From Methanobrevibacter sp. (lineage in GTDB: Archaea > Methanobacteriota > Methanobacteria > Methanobacteriales > Methanobacteriaceae), in assembly GCA_017434555.1 (NCBI GenBank), contig JAFRFB010000050.1:1-64000 (forward strand): a stretch of 64,000 nucleotides of DNA, read 5' to 3'. The notes below the pieces were generated by a model. The model had not been told where the DNA came from. It ran no database searches and saw nothing but the letters and a program-made list of their open reading frames with translations. Made by a program: the position numbers and the translations under genes. This document shows, in pieces, positions 8,534 to 18,403 of the stretch (the first letter of the stretch is position 1; each line of letters opens with the position of its first letter).

Positions 8534-9841
8534 TTACAGTCCAATAACTTTCAAATCATGAACAAGGATTTTTGGAATTATAAATGAGCCTTTTTGTTTG
8601 ATTTCAGACTTAACACCTTCACAACTGCCCATTAACTCATAGATATTTCCGGATATCATTGCTTTTTTAACGCTATCTGTTATTTCACCGTTTTCAATAA
8701 TGAATGCATTATTTGCCTCTACGGAAAAGTCTCCGGAAATTGGATTTGCAGTATGTGCTCCCAACACGCTGGTTGTTATTATTCCGGAATCAATTTCATC
8801 CAATCCGACATGCGTTTTAAAGTCAAATTCAAGATTTGACGGTGATACGTCGGGAGTTGTTAGGTATGATCCTCTATAACCGTTGGAAGTGCTTTCCTCA
8901 CCTGCTTTATTTGCAGTATAAATGTCATATAGGAATGATTTCAATATTCCGTCTTCAACTAAAACAGTTTTTTTAGAAGCGGTTCCTTCACCGTCTGCTT
9001 TTGCAGTTCCCATCCCACCTTCTAGTAATGGATTATCAATAATTGAAAGGTCAGTATTGGTAATTTCGCTGCCGATTTTATCATGGAGAATTGATCTTCC
9101 TCTTAATACATTTTCTGAATTGAACCCTTGTATAAATGTTGAAAGCAATCCTGATGCAGCATAGTAATCTAGGATAACGTCACAGTCTTTTGTTTCTATT
9201 GATTTTGGATTAAGGGAATCATGGGCCAGTTTACAGACATCATCAGTCAGTTTTTCATATTCCAAATTCAGATGTCTTGATGCGGTGTAATCATATGCCG
9301 TTGCAATTTGGCCGTCCTTTTCTATATTTACGGATAGGCCTCCGCTAAATCCGGTTCCTTCATCATAAATGGACACTCCATTTGAATTTAAAATCAACTC
9401 TTCGCCTTTGGATGCTGAAAATCCGGTGGAGCTTATGTCACACTTGTTTTCTTTTGCCCTTTCAATGATGTTTTCTAAAAATTCACAGCATTCGTCTAGA
9501 CTTAAATCATCATATTTTTTATCATATGTTCCTTTAACGTCACTGACTTTTTCAACACTTGCAAATTCATAATTTTCATCAACTTTATTTAGTTTTGCAT
9601 TGTCCAAGGCTTTTTTGGCAGTTTGCGGGATTTTATCCAAATCGGATGTGTATGCAAAACCGATTTTTCCATCTTTGATTATACGGATTCCAACTCCGCT
9701 GTCAATTTCTTCCTTTGCAAAACTTAAGATATCCTTTTTGGATTCAACTTCAATACTTTCAGTGTTTGCTATATAAATTTCCCATGCATCAGACAGTTTT
9801 TCAACTTCTTTTACACATTTATCTGCAATTTCATGTATCAT
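8534..9841 (-). CDS. pmbA: TldE/PmbA-family metalloprotease subunit
   Basis: A 435-residue member of the TldD/PmbA family. It has the N-terminal region with DSGVGIRIIKDGKIGFAYTS and the C-terminal family region with GGMGTAKADGEGTASKKTVL and SNGYRGSYLTTP. In bacteria TldE pairs with TldD, which holds the HExxxH zinc site; that motif is absent here, so this is the TldE-type partner. TldD is not in the window. It lies 1 nt after the phosphoglycolate phosphatase gene and ends the three-gene hypD run. Confidence 0.88.
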   Translation of the reverse strand: MIHEIADKCVKEVEKLSDAWEIYIANTESIEVESKKDILSFAKEEIDSGVGIRIIKDGKIGFAYTSDLDKIPQTAKKALDNAKLNKVDENYEFASVEKVSDVKGTYDKKYDDLSLDECCEFLENIIERAKENKCDISSTGFSASKGEELILNSNGVSIYDEGTGFSGGLSVNIEKDGQIATAYDYTASRHLNLEYEKLTDDVCKLAHDSLNPKSIETKDCDVILDYYAASGLLSTFIQGFNSENVLRGRSILHDKIGSEITNTDLSIIDNPLLEGGMGTAKADGEGTASKKTVLVEDGILKSFLYDIYTANKAGEESTSNGYRGSYLTTPDVSPSNLEFDFKTHVGLDEIDSGIITTSVLGAHTANPISGDFSVEANNAFIIENGEITDSVKKAMISGNIYELMGSCEGVKSEIKQKGSFIIPKILVHDLKVIGL

Positions 9842-9842
9842 T

Positions 9843-10553
9843 CTATCCTCTCAATGCAAATTTTTCAATAGCTTCAGCCACGCCGTCACCGAAGTTTTTT
9901 TCACATACGTATGTACTGATGTTTTTCAGTGAGTCATCAGCATTTCCGACAGCTATTTTGACTCCTGCTTCTTTTAAAAAGTCCTCATCGTTCTGGCTGT
10001 CTCCTATGGCCATTACATTGTCCATGTTAATGCCGTTATTTTCACATAATTTTCTAAGTGAGCTTCCTTTATTAACTCGTTTATCGGTGACGTGAAGGGC
10101 AAAACCACTGTCATAAATTTCTAATTCATCAATATATTCATAATCATTAAGCGCATCTTCTATAATCTCTTTTTGAATTGTTTTATAAAATACTATTTCA
10201 GTTGCACGGTAATTGTTGTCATGTGATGCGTGCTTTTGGTAATCATCACCTAACTTTTCCTTAAGGTGTGCATCCGCCTTTTCGATATATTCCCGGTTCA
10301 CTAAAATTTCAACAGTATTATTGTTGTATCCTTCTTTAAAAATCATTCCTCCATTTTCCGCTACAAGACCTCCGCTGCAGCCAACTAAAACCTCAGCGGC
10401 ATATGCATAATTAACTACATTGCCTGTAACGATTATTGTAGGAATTCCTGCCTTTTCAGCAGCTCTTAAAGATTCGATAGCGGAAATGCAAATTTTTCTT
10501 GTATCATCAGTTATTGTCCCGTCAATATCAACTGCTATAGCTTCAATTTTCAT
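9843..10553 (-). CDS. HAD-family phosphoglycolate phosphatase, archaeal type
   Basis: A 236-residue HAD hydrolase with the nucleophile motif DIDGTITDD (Asp9, Asp11), a type-IIB cap, and the metal motif GDSQNDEDFL near the C-terminus. The length and motifs match the archaeal phosphoglycolate phosphatase group, related to sucrose-phosphatase-like proteins. Exact substrate cannot be proved from sequence. It sits between hypD (2 nt upstream) and tldE (1 nt downstream), so the three form one transcript. Confidence 0.85.
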   Translation of the reverse strand: MKIEAIAVDIDGTITDDTRKICISAIESLRAAEKAGIPTIIVTGNVVNYAYAAEVLVGCSGGLVAENGGMIFKEGYNNNTVEILVNREYIEKADAHLKEKLGDDYQKHASHDNNYRATEIVFYKTIQKEIIEDALNDYEYIDELEIYDSGFALHVTDKRVNKGSSLRKLCENNGINMDNVMAIGDSQNDEDFLKEAGVKIAVGNADDSLKNISTYVCEKNFGDGVAEAIEKFALRG

Positions 10554-10555
10554 AT

Positions 10556-11602
10556 TTAGCCTCTTGAATATCTGTGTGCGATGTTACAAGTTCCTTCTTT
10601 ACTTACCATACATGCTCCAATAGGGTGAAGCGGATTACATTCGTTTCTGAATAGTTTACAGTCTTCAGGCCTTGCAAGTCCTCTCAATATTGGTCCGCAG
10701 ATACATCCTTTAGGTGCTTCTTTAACATCTTTAACTTCGATATCGTATTTTTCACGAGCATTAAATTCTGCAAATTCGTCTTTGATTTCTAAAACGGAAT
10801 TTGGTATTTTAGGAAATCCTCTCCATTCTCTGCTTGCAACGTCAAATACTTCCCCAATCATTTTGGTTGCAATTTCATTTCCCTCTTCTTTAACTGCTCT
10901 TGCATATTCGTTATCAATTTTTGGTGTTTCATTGTGAATCTGTCTTAAAATCATATAAACTGACATTAAAATGTCTAATGGATTAAATCCAGCAACTGCC
11001 TGTGGAATGCCAAAGTCAGTAGAGAAATATTCGAAAGGTCTGGTTCCAATGATTGTACAGACGTGTCCAGGCTGAATTAAAGCGTTCAAACTGGTTTGAC
11101 CGGAATTAATTAAAAAATCAATTGCCGGAGGTATTAATCTGTGGCAGGATAATACTGAAAAGTTTTCAGGGGGTGTGGAAAGCAATTCTGCTGCTGTTGT
11201 AGGTGCAGTCGTTTCAAAACCAGCTGCCATAAAAACAACATCATTGTCTTCTTTTTCAGCTATTTCAATAGCTTTATTGATTCCATATACAATTCTTACA
11301 TCTCCTCCTTCAGCTTTAGCATCTGCAAGGGAACCGTTTGACCCCGGAACTCTTAACATGTCTCCGAAGGTTGTGATTGTAACTCCTTTTTCAACAAGTT
11401 CTAAGCATTCATCTATCTCACGTGATGGAACAACACAAACAGGACATCCTGGACCTGCAACAATTTCCACTTCGTCAGGTAAGAGACTTCTAATCCCATT
11501 TTCCATTATTGTATGTTCGTGGGACCCGCATACGTGCATTATTTTAACGGGTGTTGCTAACTTGTTAATTCTATCCAATAGTTCTTTTGACATATTTTTC
11601 AT
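10556..11602 (-). CDS. hypD: Hydrogenase maturation protein HypD
   Basis: A 348-residue iron-sulfur protein that, with HypC, assembles the Fe(CN)2CO centre of [NiFe] hydrogenases. Conserved parts are MHVCGSHEH (Cys25), AGPGCPVCV (Cys53, Cys56), FAAGFETTAPTTA-type sequence, and a C-terminal cysteine set for a 4Fe-4S cluster (GCICGPILRG, ECNPLHPIGACMVS). The start ATG at 11602 follows GGTG. It diverges from the nonulosonate genes over an AT-rich promoter region. Confidence 0.95.
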   Translation of the reverse strand: MKNMSKELLDRINKLATPVKIMHVCGSHEHTIMENGIRSLLPDEVEIVAGPGCPVCVVPSREIDECLELVEKGVTITTFGDMLRVPGSNGSLADAKAEGGDVRIVYGINKAIEIAEKEDNDVVFMAAGFETTAPTTAAELLSTPPENFSVLSCHRLIPPAIDFLINSGQTSLNALIQPGHVCTIIGTRPFEYFSTDFGIPQAVAGFNPLDILMSVYMILRQIHNETPKIDNEYARAVKEEGNEIATKMIGEVFDVASREWRGFPKIPNSVLEIKDEFAEFNAREKYDIEVKDVKEAPKGCICGPILRGLARPEDCKLFRNECNPLHPIGACMVSKEGTCNIAHRYSRG

Positions 11603-11685
11603 TTTAACACCAAAGATTTAATATTATAATATATTAATATTAAGTATAGATATTAATTAAATTTTTTTATATTTTAGTGATTAAC

Positions 11686-13356
11686 ATGTTTAACAACAAT
11701 AAAATTTTAGTAGTTATTCCTGCAAGGGGAGGTTCAAAAAGAATTCTCCGTAAGAATATACGCTTACTTGCAGACAAACCCTTAATTTCATATGCAATTA
11801 ACATCGCAAAATCATCCGAGTACGTTGACGATGTTGTTGTATCAACTGAAGATGCAGAAACTCTTGCAATCGCTGAAAAATTTGGAGCAAGCGTCATCAG
11901 ACGTACTCCCGATTTGGCAGGCGACAAAATCCCGATTGATCCTGTTGTGTATGATGCAACGGTTCAAAAGGAAAAATTGGCATTTGACGAATACGATATT
12001 GTAATTACATTGCAGCCAACTTCACCACTTTTAAAGTCAGAAACTTTAGACAAAGCTATTGAAAGATTTGAAGATTTCAATATTGATACTGTTATTTCAG
12101 TAATTGGTGATAAACATTTAAGCTGGGGTTTTAATGAAGAGGATAATCGTTATTTTCCACTATATTCCCAAAGACTTAATCAGCAATACCTTCCGAAGGA
12201 ATATCTTGAAACTGGAGGAATTTTTGCTACAAGACGTGGCTTTTTAACTCCAAATTCTCGTATGGGAAATAATATAGATTTGATTGAAATTTCTAGAGAA
12301 GAAAGTATTGATATTGCTTCTTATGAAGATTGGTGGGTAGCTGAAAAATATTTGAATAAGAAAAAAATTGCAATGATAGTCAATGCGGATAATGATATCG
12401 GCACAGGCCCAATAAGCCGGTGCATATCTCTTGCTTCAAGATTGCTGAGTGATGAAGTATTGTTTTTGCTTGATGAAAATCACAAATTGGGAATAGACAT
12501 AGTTAAAAGTTTTAATTTTCCATTTAAATTATATGATGGCGAGAAAGACTTATTTAAATTATTAGAGCAGTTCAATCCACACATTGTTGTTAACGATATT
12601 TTTGAAACTACTAAAGAGTATGTAAATCTCCAAAAAGAAATGGGCTTTTTTGTAATAAACTTTGAAGACATCGGTGAAGGCTCAGAAGAAGCTGATGTGG
12701 TATTTGACTCATTGTATGAGCATGATGGAGGTTTTGGAAATATTTTCAGCGGTTATCAATATTATGTCTTAAGGGATGAATTTTATTTCCAGCCAACAAA
12801 AATTGTCGGTCCGGATGTCAATGATGTATTGCTGGCATTTGGAGGAAATGATGAAAATAACTTGACTGAAAGAGTATTGAACGCTGTATTGGCCAGTGGC
12901 TATTCTGGTAGAATTGATGTTATATTGCCATTGAATTACCCGAAAAAGGACGAATTCATTGAAAAATATGAACTTATTAATAATGTTCAAGTTTATAGGA
13001 ATGTAAGAAATATTAGCGAATTTATGCTAAAGGCGGATTTGATATTTTCCTCTGCCGGACGTAAAATGTATGAGATTTGTTCTGTTGGAACTCCATGTAT
13101 CTGTCTTTGCCAAAACGGACGGGAACAAACACATGATTTCGGATCCCATAAACATGGATTCCTAAACATGGGTCTTGCAGAAACAGTATCCGATGAAGAT
13201 ATCACAAACCAGTTTAAAATTGTCTGGCAGGACTTTGATTTAAGACAGAACATGAGCCTTTTAATGAAAAGTATTGATTTAAAGCATGGTTTTGAAAACA
13301 TATGGTCTGTTGTGGAACAAAAATATTGGGCTCGCCAATTTGAACAGAGTCATTAG
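11686..13356 (+). CDS. Fused CMP-nonulosonate synthetase and PseG-like domain
   Basis: The N-terminal part (about 1-225) is an acylneuraminate cytidylyltransferase: VIPARGGSKRILRKNIR, DKIPIDPVVYDA, VITLQPTSPLL. The C-terminal part (about 225-555) resembles PseG, the UDP-sugar hydrolase of pseudaminic acid synthesis, with LLAFGGNDENN and SSAGRKMYEICSVGTP. In PseG the motif GTGHxxR holds the catalytic His; here it reads IGTGPISRC, with Pro at codon 12409-12411. The frame is open from GTG at 11677, but ATG 11686 is preferred because GTGAT just before it can act as ribosome site. It is followed 8 nt later by the NeuB-like gene; together they make an activated sialic-acid-like sugar for surface glycans. 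Confidence 0.85.
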   Translation: MFNNNKILVVIPARGGSKRILRKNIRLLADKPLISYAINIAKSSEYVDDVVVSTEDAETLAIAEKFGASVIRRTPDLAGDKIPIDPVVYDATVQKEKLAFDEYDIVITLQPTSPLLKSETLDKAIERFEDFNIDTVISVIGDKHLSWGFNEEDNRYFPLYSQRLNQQYLPKEYLETGGIFATRRGFLTPNSRMGNNIDLIEISREESIDIASYEDWWVAEKYLNKKKIAMIVNADNDIGTGPISRCISLASRLLSDEVLFLLDENHKLGIDIVKSFNFPFKLYDGEKDLFKLLEQFNPHIVVNDIFETTKEYVNLQKEMGFFVINFEDIGEGSEEADVVFDSLYEHDGGFGNIFSGYQYYVLRDEFYFQPTKIVGPDVNDVLLAFGGNDENNLTERVLNAVLASGYSGRIDVILPLNYPKKDEFIEKYELINNVQVYRNVRNISEFMLKADLIFSSAGRKMYEICSVGTPCICLCQNGREQTHDFGSHKHGFLNMGLAETVSDEDITNQFKIVWQDFDLRQNMSLLMKSIDLKHGFENIWSVVEQKYWARQFEQSH

Positions 13357-13364
13357 GTGAGAAA

Positions 13365-14384
13365 ATGAAAATTTTTTATAAAACTCCATTTCTCATTGCA
13401 GATATTGGGGTAAACTACTATGATATTGCTCAAAAAGAAGAAATTTCAGACATTGATGCTGCCAAATTAATGATTTTGGAAGCTAAAAAAGCAGGAGTTG
13501 ATGCGGTTAAGTTTGAATCATATAAAACTGAAAACATTATCTCTGAACAGTCTCAAGATCAATTTGATTTATTTAAAAAATATGATAAATTCGGTGAGGA
13601 TGAATTTCGCCAACTTGCAGATTACTGTGCCGAATTAAAGATTAAATTTTTTTCAACACCTCTGGATTTTGAATCCGTAGATTATCTTGATGAATTTATG
13701 GATATCTATTCCATATCATCATCCGATTTAACAAATATTCCATTTATTCAATACGTTGCAAAGAAAAATAAACCTATTTTATTATTGACTGGTGCTGCAA
13801 CATTAAATGAAATAAAACAGGCTGTAAGAGCTATTGAAGAAGTATCAACAGTCGACATTGCAATAATGCATTCCGTATTGGCATATCCGACCGAATACAG
13901 AGATGCTAATCTGGCAATGATAAAGGATTTGGCCATAAACTTCCCGGATTATGAAATAGGTTACTCCGATCATACCCGACCGGATTCAAACATGTTCGTT
14001 TTAACCACTGCTTATAATTACGGCGCAGACATTATCGAAAAACATTTCACTCTTGATAAATCTCTTCCGGGAAACGACCATGAGCATTCAATGGATCCCG
14101 AAGACGTAATGGTATTTAAAACTAATGTAGGATTTTTATCTCAAATCAGCGGAATGAAAAACAAACAGCCGTTGATATGTGAATCATCTGCAAAACGTGA
14201 ATCAAGACGTTCCATTGTTTCTACTAAAGACATTAAAAAAGGAGATGTTATAACTCCCGATGCAATAACATTTAAAAGGCCCGGAACAGGAATTTCACCG
14301 GCACTGATTGATGATGTCGTTGGAAAAACTGCTTCTGTTGACATTGCTGCTGATTCATTAATTGATTTTGACATGATTGAATAA
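13365..14384 (+). CDS. N-acetylneuraminate synthase family protein (NeuB/PseI type)
   Basis: A 339-residue two-domain enzyme. The TIM barrel (about 1-265) contains DAVKFESYKTENI, FFSTPLDFESVDYL, IGYSDHTRPDSN and ADIIEKHFTLDKSLPGNDHEHSMDPEDV; the C-terminal SAF/antifreeze-like domain (about 275-339) has SRRSIVSTKDIKKGDVIT. It condenses phosphoenolpyruvate with a hexose derivative to a nine-carbon acid. Neu5Ac, pseudaminate and legionaminate synthases cannot be told apart with certainty here. It follows the cytidylyltransferase fusion within 8 nt. Confidence 0.9.
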   Translation: MKIFYKTPFLIADIGVNYYDIAQKEEISDIDAAKLMILEAKKAGVDAVKFESYKTENIISEQSQDQFDLFKKYDKFGEDEFRQLADYCAELKIKFFSTPLDFESVDYLDEFMDIYSISSSDLTNIPFIQYVAKKNKPILLLTGAATLNEIKQAVRAIEEVSTVDIAIMHSVLAYPTEYRDANLAMIKDLAINFPDYEIGYSDHTRPDSNMFVLTTAYNYGADIIEKHFTLDKSLPGNDHEHSMDPEDVMVFKTNVGFLSQISGMKNKQPLICESSAKRESRRSIVSTKDIKKGDVITPDAITFKRPGTGISPALIDDVVGKTASVDIAADSLIDFDMIE

Positions 14385-14430
14385 GTAAAGTTTATAATGT
14401 GTTATGTTAAATTATTAATTGGTGTTATCT

Positions 14431-15132
14431 ATGAAATTTTGTTATGAATGCGGTTACAAACTGGAGGGTTATGAAAAAGTCTGTCCTGAATGTGGAACAG
14501 AATTAAAACGCCCTGAAGACACAGAATTTTTTGTAGAATCTATTTTCAATCAATTGGCTGAAGATTTAGACCAAATAAAAAATAATGCTTTGGACATGCT
14601 TGATGAAATGGATATCGAGGATGCAATCGATGACTTTTCAATAAACTCTAAAAAAGCATTAAACCGTGATGCGGATTATATTAACAGAGCCAGAAAAAAA
14701 TTGAACAACTCTGGCGAGGAAGAAAGGGTTATTTATCTTTGTAAAAAAGCATTACTCATCGATGACTTAAATTGGGAAGCTTATTATTTAAAAGGAAGAG
14801 CTTTGATTAATTTGAAAAGATATGATGAAGCTATTAATGATTTGATTAACAGTTTAGCATTAAATGATGATAATATCGATGCAAGACTTTACATTGCAAA
14901 GGCTGCTCATTTAAATGGCGACTTCAATTATGCGCTTCAGGTATATGATTCAGTTTTAAATATTGATGAAAAATCATTTGAAGCTCTAAACGGAAAAGCT
15001 TTAGTTTATTTCGATAAAAAAGATTTCCTTGAAGCAGATAAATTCTTTAAAAAAGCATGTAAAATATCCGTACTTCCAGAGGATTCTAAAATTAAATGGA
15101 ATTTTGCTGCAGCTAAATTAAAAGAAGAATAA
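14431..15132 (+). CDS. Zinc-ribbon TPR-repeat protein
   Basis: The protein begins with a zinc ribbon, CYECGYKLEGYEKVCPECG, followed by an acidic helix and then about three TPR repeats (from about residue 90, for example AYYLKGRALINLKRYDEAIN). ATG 14431 is preferred over the upstream TTG at 14419 because GGTG lies 7 nt before it. Length is then 233 residues. Proteins of this make-up are common in Methanobrevibacter and are thought to mediate protein contacts; no enzyme function is visible. Confidence 0.75.
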   Translation: MKFCYECGYKLEGYEKVCPECGTELKRPEDTEFFVESIFNQLAEDLDQIKNNALDMLDEMDIEDAIDDFSINSKKALNRDADYINRARKKLNNSGEEERVIYLCKKALLIDDLNWEAYYLKGRALINLKRYDEAINDLINSLALNDDNIDARLYIAKAAHLNGDFNYALQVYDSVLNIDEKSFEALNGKALVYFDKKDFLEADKFFKKACKISVLPEDSKIKWNFAAAKLKEE

Positions 15133-15142
15133 TTATTTTTGT

Positions 15143-15169
15143 TTAAATGGTAATTTAATTATCATTTAA
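15143..15169. terminator. Hairpin between convergent genes
   Basis: AAATGGTAA pairs with TTATCATTT (one G-T pair) around a 5-nt loop, and two flanking T-A pairs extend the stem. It lies between the stops of the zinc-ribbon TPR gene and the NERD protein gene, with T and A runs following. Confidence 0.55.
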
Positions 15170-15195
15170 CACTTATTTTTAAAAAAAGAAAAAAA

Positions 15196-16713
15196 TTAAA
15201 ATTCTGAAGAACAATCTGCAGAATATTTGCTAAGTAATACTGCACATTTGTCTATAGTTTCAGAATTTAATTTGATAGTTGTATTTTGAATCGTATTTAA
15301 CAATTCTTCAATAAATAAGTCTTCATCGGTTAAAGGCATATTTATTACAACCACTTCATTATTAATAAAACCTACTAATGGTTCTACAAAACAATTTCTG
15401 ATATTATTGTCATTAAGGAAATTAATTAAATCTTCACCTAATGCCAATGCCTTTTGTTTTATTGCATTGTCCTGTGAAAATTTAGCCTGTTTTGTTGTGT
15501 ATCTGAAGCGTTTTTTATTTCCCACCTGTGCAATCTCAAATTTCTCATCTTCGCCTTCAGCGGATTTGATCAATTCAATATTCTCATTTTCAGAATTTAA
15601 TCTATTTTTTGGATTGTATTTCTGGGAAAGAAGCGCATAGATTCCTGTAGGTCCAACAACTACGTGGTTTATTCCAACAGGTGAAGTTGGGGTTTTAACA
15701 TTATAGAATACATAATACTCTTCAGGTAAAGTTAACAAGTGCTCTCTGATAATTCTTGTTCTGATAGTAGTTTCCTGAGTATCTTTTGTTCTATAAAATC
15801 CATAAGCCATAATGACGATAGCTATTAATAAGGCTGCAAGTCCTACTCCACTGTTAACTAATATAACTTCAATTATGCTCAATATAAATATAACAATGCC
15901 TGCAATGATAATGTACTGGTCTGTTGTTAAATTTTTCAAATCTAAATCCGGACCGTCATCAACAAGCATGTCTGTTGAAACGATTCCGTCACCAGGTTCG
16001 GCAATTGTAAATTTGCTTCTTAAGTTTCCAAATCTTCCAGTATGTTCCTCTTCAGGGACAGTTTGATAATATATGCTCATTCCTTTAAAGAATTCATCTT
16101 TAAGGAAATTTTTTAATATATCATAATCATTACTTACTGGAACTGCAAACTCTTTACCGAATTTGGATAAAACAGGCTCAGGTATTGTTGTCCTTGCTGT
16201 TTTTGGGGTATTTTCGATTTCAAGTCTTTCTTGTTCAATTTCTTCTTCTGCAATTTTTTGCATTTCATCTTCTGAAAAGAAAGTTTCAAGTTTATCAGTA
16301 ATGGATTTTATGGAGCGGTCATTTGCAGAGTCCTGTTCTTCTTCAGATAACTCTTCTTGATTTTTCTTGATTTCGGCAAGTTCTTTTCTCCTCTCATCAA
16401 TGATTTGATCCAATTCCTTATTCATTTCTGAATCAAGATATCTTAAAGAACCGCCGCAGCTGTCACATTCATAGTCCAATATATTGTCATTTGCTTTGAT
16501 TTTATACTTTAATCCACAGTCTTCACATTGGACGATTTGTGAATTATCATATTTGATTGAACTTAATATACCGGAATTTTGTGATTGGCCAGTAGAATAA
16601 TCTTCTAAAAGTTCTAAGTCACCTGCACATGAAGAACACTCGAATGATGAAATATCGTCATTATCATCGAGTTGGTACTTGGCACCACAGTTCTTACAAC
16701 ATACAACTTTCAT
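15196..16713 (-). CDS. Membrane protein with two zinc ribbons and a NERD-type nuclease-related domain
   Basis: A 505-residue protein. Two N-terminal zinc ribbons (CCKNCGAKYQL...CSSC and CEDCGLKYKI...CDSC), an acidic coiled-coil part (about 105-170), two adjacent membrane helices (about 272-312), and a C-terminal domain with VFYNVKTPTSPVGINHVVVGPTGIYALLS that matches the NERD pattern. NERD domains are related to nucleases but often occur in membrane or signalling proteins of unknown role. It is convergent with the other zinc-ribbon gene. Confidence 0.75.
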   Translation of the reverse strand: MKVVCCKNCGAKYQLDDNDDISSFECSSCAGDLELLEDYSTGQSQNSGILSSIKYDNSQIVQCEDCGLKYKIKANDNILDYECDSCGGSLRYLDSEMNKELDQIIDERRKELAEIKKNQEELSEEEQDSANDRSIKSITDKLETFFSEDEMQKIAEEEIEQERLEIENTPKTARTTIPEPVLSKFGKEFAVPVSNDYDILKNFLKDEFFKGMSIYYQTVPEEEHTGRFGNLRSKFTIAEPGDGIVSTDMLVDDGPDLDLKNLTTDQYIIIAGIVIFILSIIEVILVNSGVGLAALLIAIVIMAYGFYRTKDTQETTIRTRIIREHLLTLPEEYYVFYNVKTPTSPVGINHVVVGPTGIYALLSQKYNPKNRLNSENENIELIKSAEGEDEKFEIAQVGNKKRFRYTTKQAKFSQDNAIKQKALALGEDLINFLNDNNIRNCFVEPLVGFINNEVVVINMPLTDEDLFIEELLNTIQNTTIKLNSETIDKCAVLLSKYSADCSSEF

Positions 16714-16806
16714 AATATCCTCTTTAATTGCCTTTATGTTATTATTTATGATGAGTTTTTATTATTAAATATATTCATTTATGAGAATCTTTTGAAAATC
16801 AATATC

Positions 16807-16820
16807 TTTATATATAATAA
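16807..16820 (+). promoter_or_regulatory. TATA box of glnA
   Basis: TTTATATATAATAA is a strong archaeal TATA box. The transcription start expected about 25 nt downstream falls at the inverted repeat 16835-16862, which leaves a leader of about 115 nt before the glnA ATG. Confidence 0.7.
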
Positions 16821-16834
16821 AATCGAATATTCAC

Positions 16835-16862
16835 TAGTAGGAAGGAAACTTCCTTCCGACTA
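16835..16862. promoter_or_regulatory. Two overlapping NrpR-type nitrogen operators
   Basis: The methanogen nitrogen repressor NrpR binds GGAA-N6-TTCC. Here GGAA (16840) pairs with TTCC (16850) across six bases, and GGAA (16844) with TTCC (16854) across six bases, so two sites overlap by a 4-nt shift. Both sit inside a 28-nt near-perfect inverted repeat (TAGTaGGAAGG...CCTTCCgACTA) right at the expected start of transcription. This implies repression of glnA when nitrogen is plentiful and release by 2-oxoglutarate. Confidence 0.8.
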
Positions 16863-16957
16863 AATATTCAGTCAAAATATATTTAGTCAAAAAAAGGGTT
16901 TCCACTTTCCATATTTCTCAACTAAATGGAAATATACTCAAAAAGTGATGTGAAAAA

Positions 16958-18295
16958 ATGTCAGTAAAAAATAACAGATTAGACCAAATAATAAAGACGA
17001 TTGAAGTAAATGATATAAAATTTTTGAAGTTAGAATTCTCAGACATTCATGGATTACCAAAAAGCATGGCAGTCCCGCTCAAACAAGCTAATGATGTCGA
17101 AGATATTGTAAATGATGGATTATTATTTGATGGTTCATCAGTAGCAGGATTAGCTTCAATTAATGACAGTGATTTACTTGCAAAACCTGATATTGACACA
17201 TTCTCAACAATTCCATGGAGACCAGAGTCAAAAGGTACTGCTAGATTTATATGTGATATTTTCACTACAGATGGAAAACCATATGACGGAGATCCAAGAG
17301 GAGTACTTAAAAAATCATTACAATTAGCAGAAAAAAGAGGATACCAGTTCAATATGGGTCCTGAACCTGAATTTTTCATTATAAAAAAAGATGAAGAAGG
17401 AAATTACATACCTGCTGATGAAGCTGAGTACTTTGATGTAGAACCTTTAGACCAAGGTACTGATATTAGAAGGGAAATTGTATTAGGTTTAGAAAAATTA
17501 GATTTCAATGTAGAAGTAAGTCACCACGAAGTGGCAGCAGGACAACATGAAGTTGACTTTAAATATGCAGATGCTTTAAAAACAGCTGATGCTGTTATAA
17601 CATTTAAAGAAGCTGTTAAAGCATTAGTCAATAACTTAGGATTTAAAGCAACATTCATGCCAAAACCTTTCCTGGGAATTAACGGTAGTGGAATGCATTG
17701 TAATCAAAGTTTATTTAAAGACGGGAAAAATATTTTCTATGATCCTGATACTGAAAATCAAATATCACAGGATGCATTATACTTCATTGGAGGATTATTG
17801 GAACATGCACCTGCTTTATCATCAATTTTATCCCCGACAGTTAACTCTTATAAACGTTTAGTGCCAGGTTATGAGGCACCATGTTACATTGCATACGGTT
17901 TTAAAAACAGATCAACATTGTTAAGAATTCCTGCATCCCGTGGATTAGGTACAAGGATTGAATGCAGGTCTGCTGACCCATCATGTAATCCGTACTTAGC
18001 ATTTGCTGTATTGCTTGAAGCAGGTTTAGATGGTATGGATAATAAAATCGATCCTGGTGAACCTACAGAAGAGAACTTGTTTGCATTTTCCGAAGATGAA
18101 ATTGCAGAAAAAGGAATTAGCAGTTTACCAACAAGTTTATGGGAAGCATATCATTCATTAGAAGAGGACGATGTAGTCAAAAATGCTCTTGGTGAAAAAG
18201 TATTCAATCAGTTCTACAATATCAAAAGAGCTGAATGGGATGCTTACAGAATACAAGTATTCGATTATGAAAGAAATGAGTACTTAAACGTATAA
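16958..18295 (+). CDS. glnA: Glutamine synthetase, type I-alpha
   Basis: A 445-residue enzyme making glutamine from glutamate, ammonia and ATP. Motifs seen are [67 protein letters not shown] and [24 protein letters not shown]. The length and the MHCNQS form fit the GSI-alpha group of Bacillus and archaea, which is not adenylylated. Expression is likely set by NrpR at the upstream operator. It is followed by a terminator hairpin and the glutamate synthase operon, so both halves of ammonia assimilation lie together. Confidence 0.97.
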   Translation: MSVKNNRLDQIIKTIEVNDIKFLKLEFSDIHGLPKSMAVPLKQANDVEDIVNDGLLFDGSSVAGLASINDSDLLAKPDIDTFSTIPWRPESKGTARFICDIFTTDGKPYDGDPRGVLKKSLQLAEKRGYQFNMGPEPEFFIIKKDEEGNYIPADEAEYFDVEPLDQGTDIRREIVLGLEKLDFNVEVSHHEVAAGQHEVDFKYADALKTADAVITFKEAVKALVNNLGFKATFMPKPFLGINGSGMHCNQSLFKDGKNIFYDPDTENQISQDALYFIGGLLEHAPALSSILSPTVNSYKRLVPGYEAPCYIAYGFKNRSTLLRIPASRGLGTRIECRSADPSCNPYLAFAVLLEAGLDGMDNKIDPGEPTEENLFAFSEDEIAEKGISSLPTSLWEAYHSLEEDDVVKNALGEKVFNQFYNIKRAEWDAYRIQVFDYERNEYLNV

Positions 18296-18313
18296 AATTA
18301 TCTCTTTACATGG

Positions 18314-18339
18314 TTGGTGGTCAATTTATTGGCTACCAA
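18314..18339 (+). terminator. glnA terminator hairpin
   Basis: TTGGTGGTCAA pairs with TTGGCTACCAA over 11 positions (two G-U pairs in RNA) around the loop TTTA, 18 nt after the glnA stop. AT-rich sequence with T runs follows. Confidence 0.6.
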
Positions 18340-18403
18340 TTAATTTAATGTTTTAGGAGGTTCGAATCAAGACGTGACAAAAAAGAAACCCATAAATTTT
18401 AGA

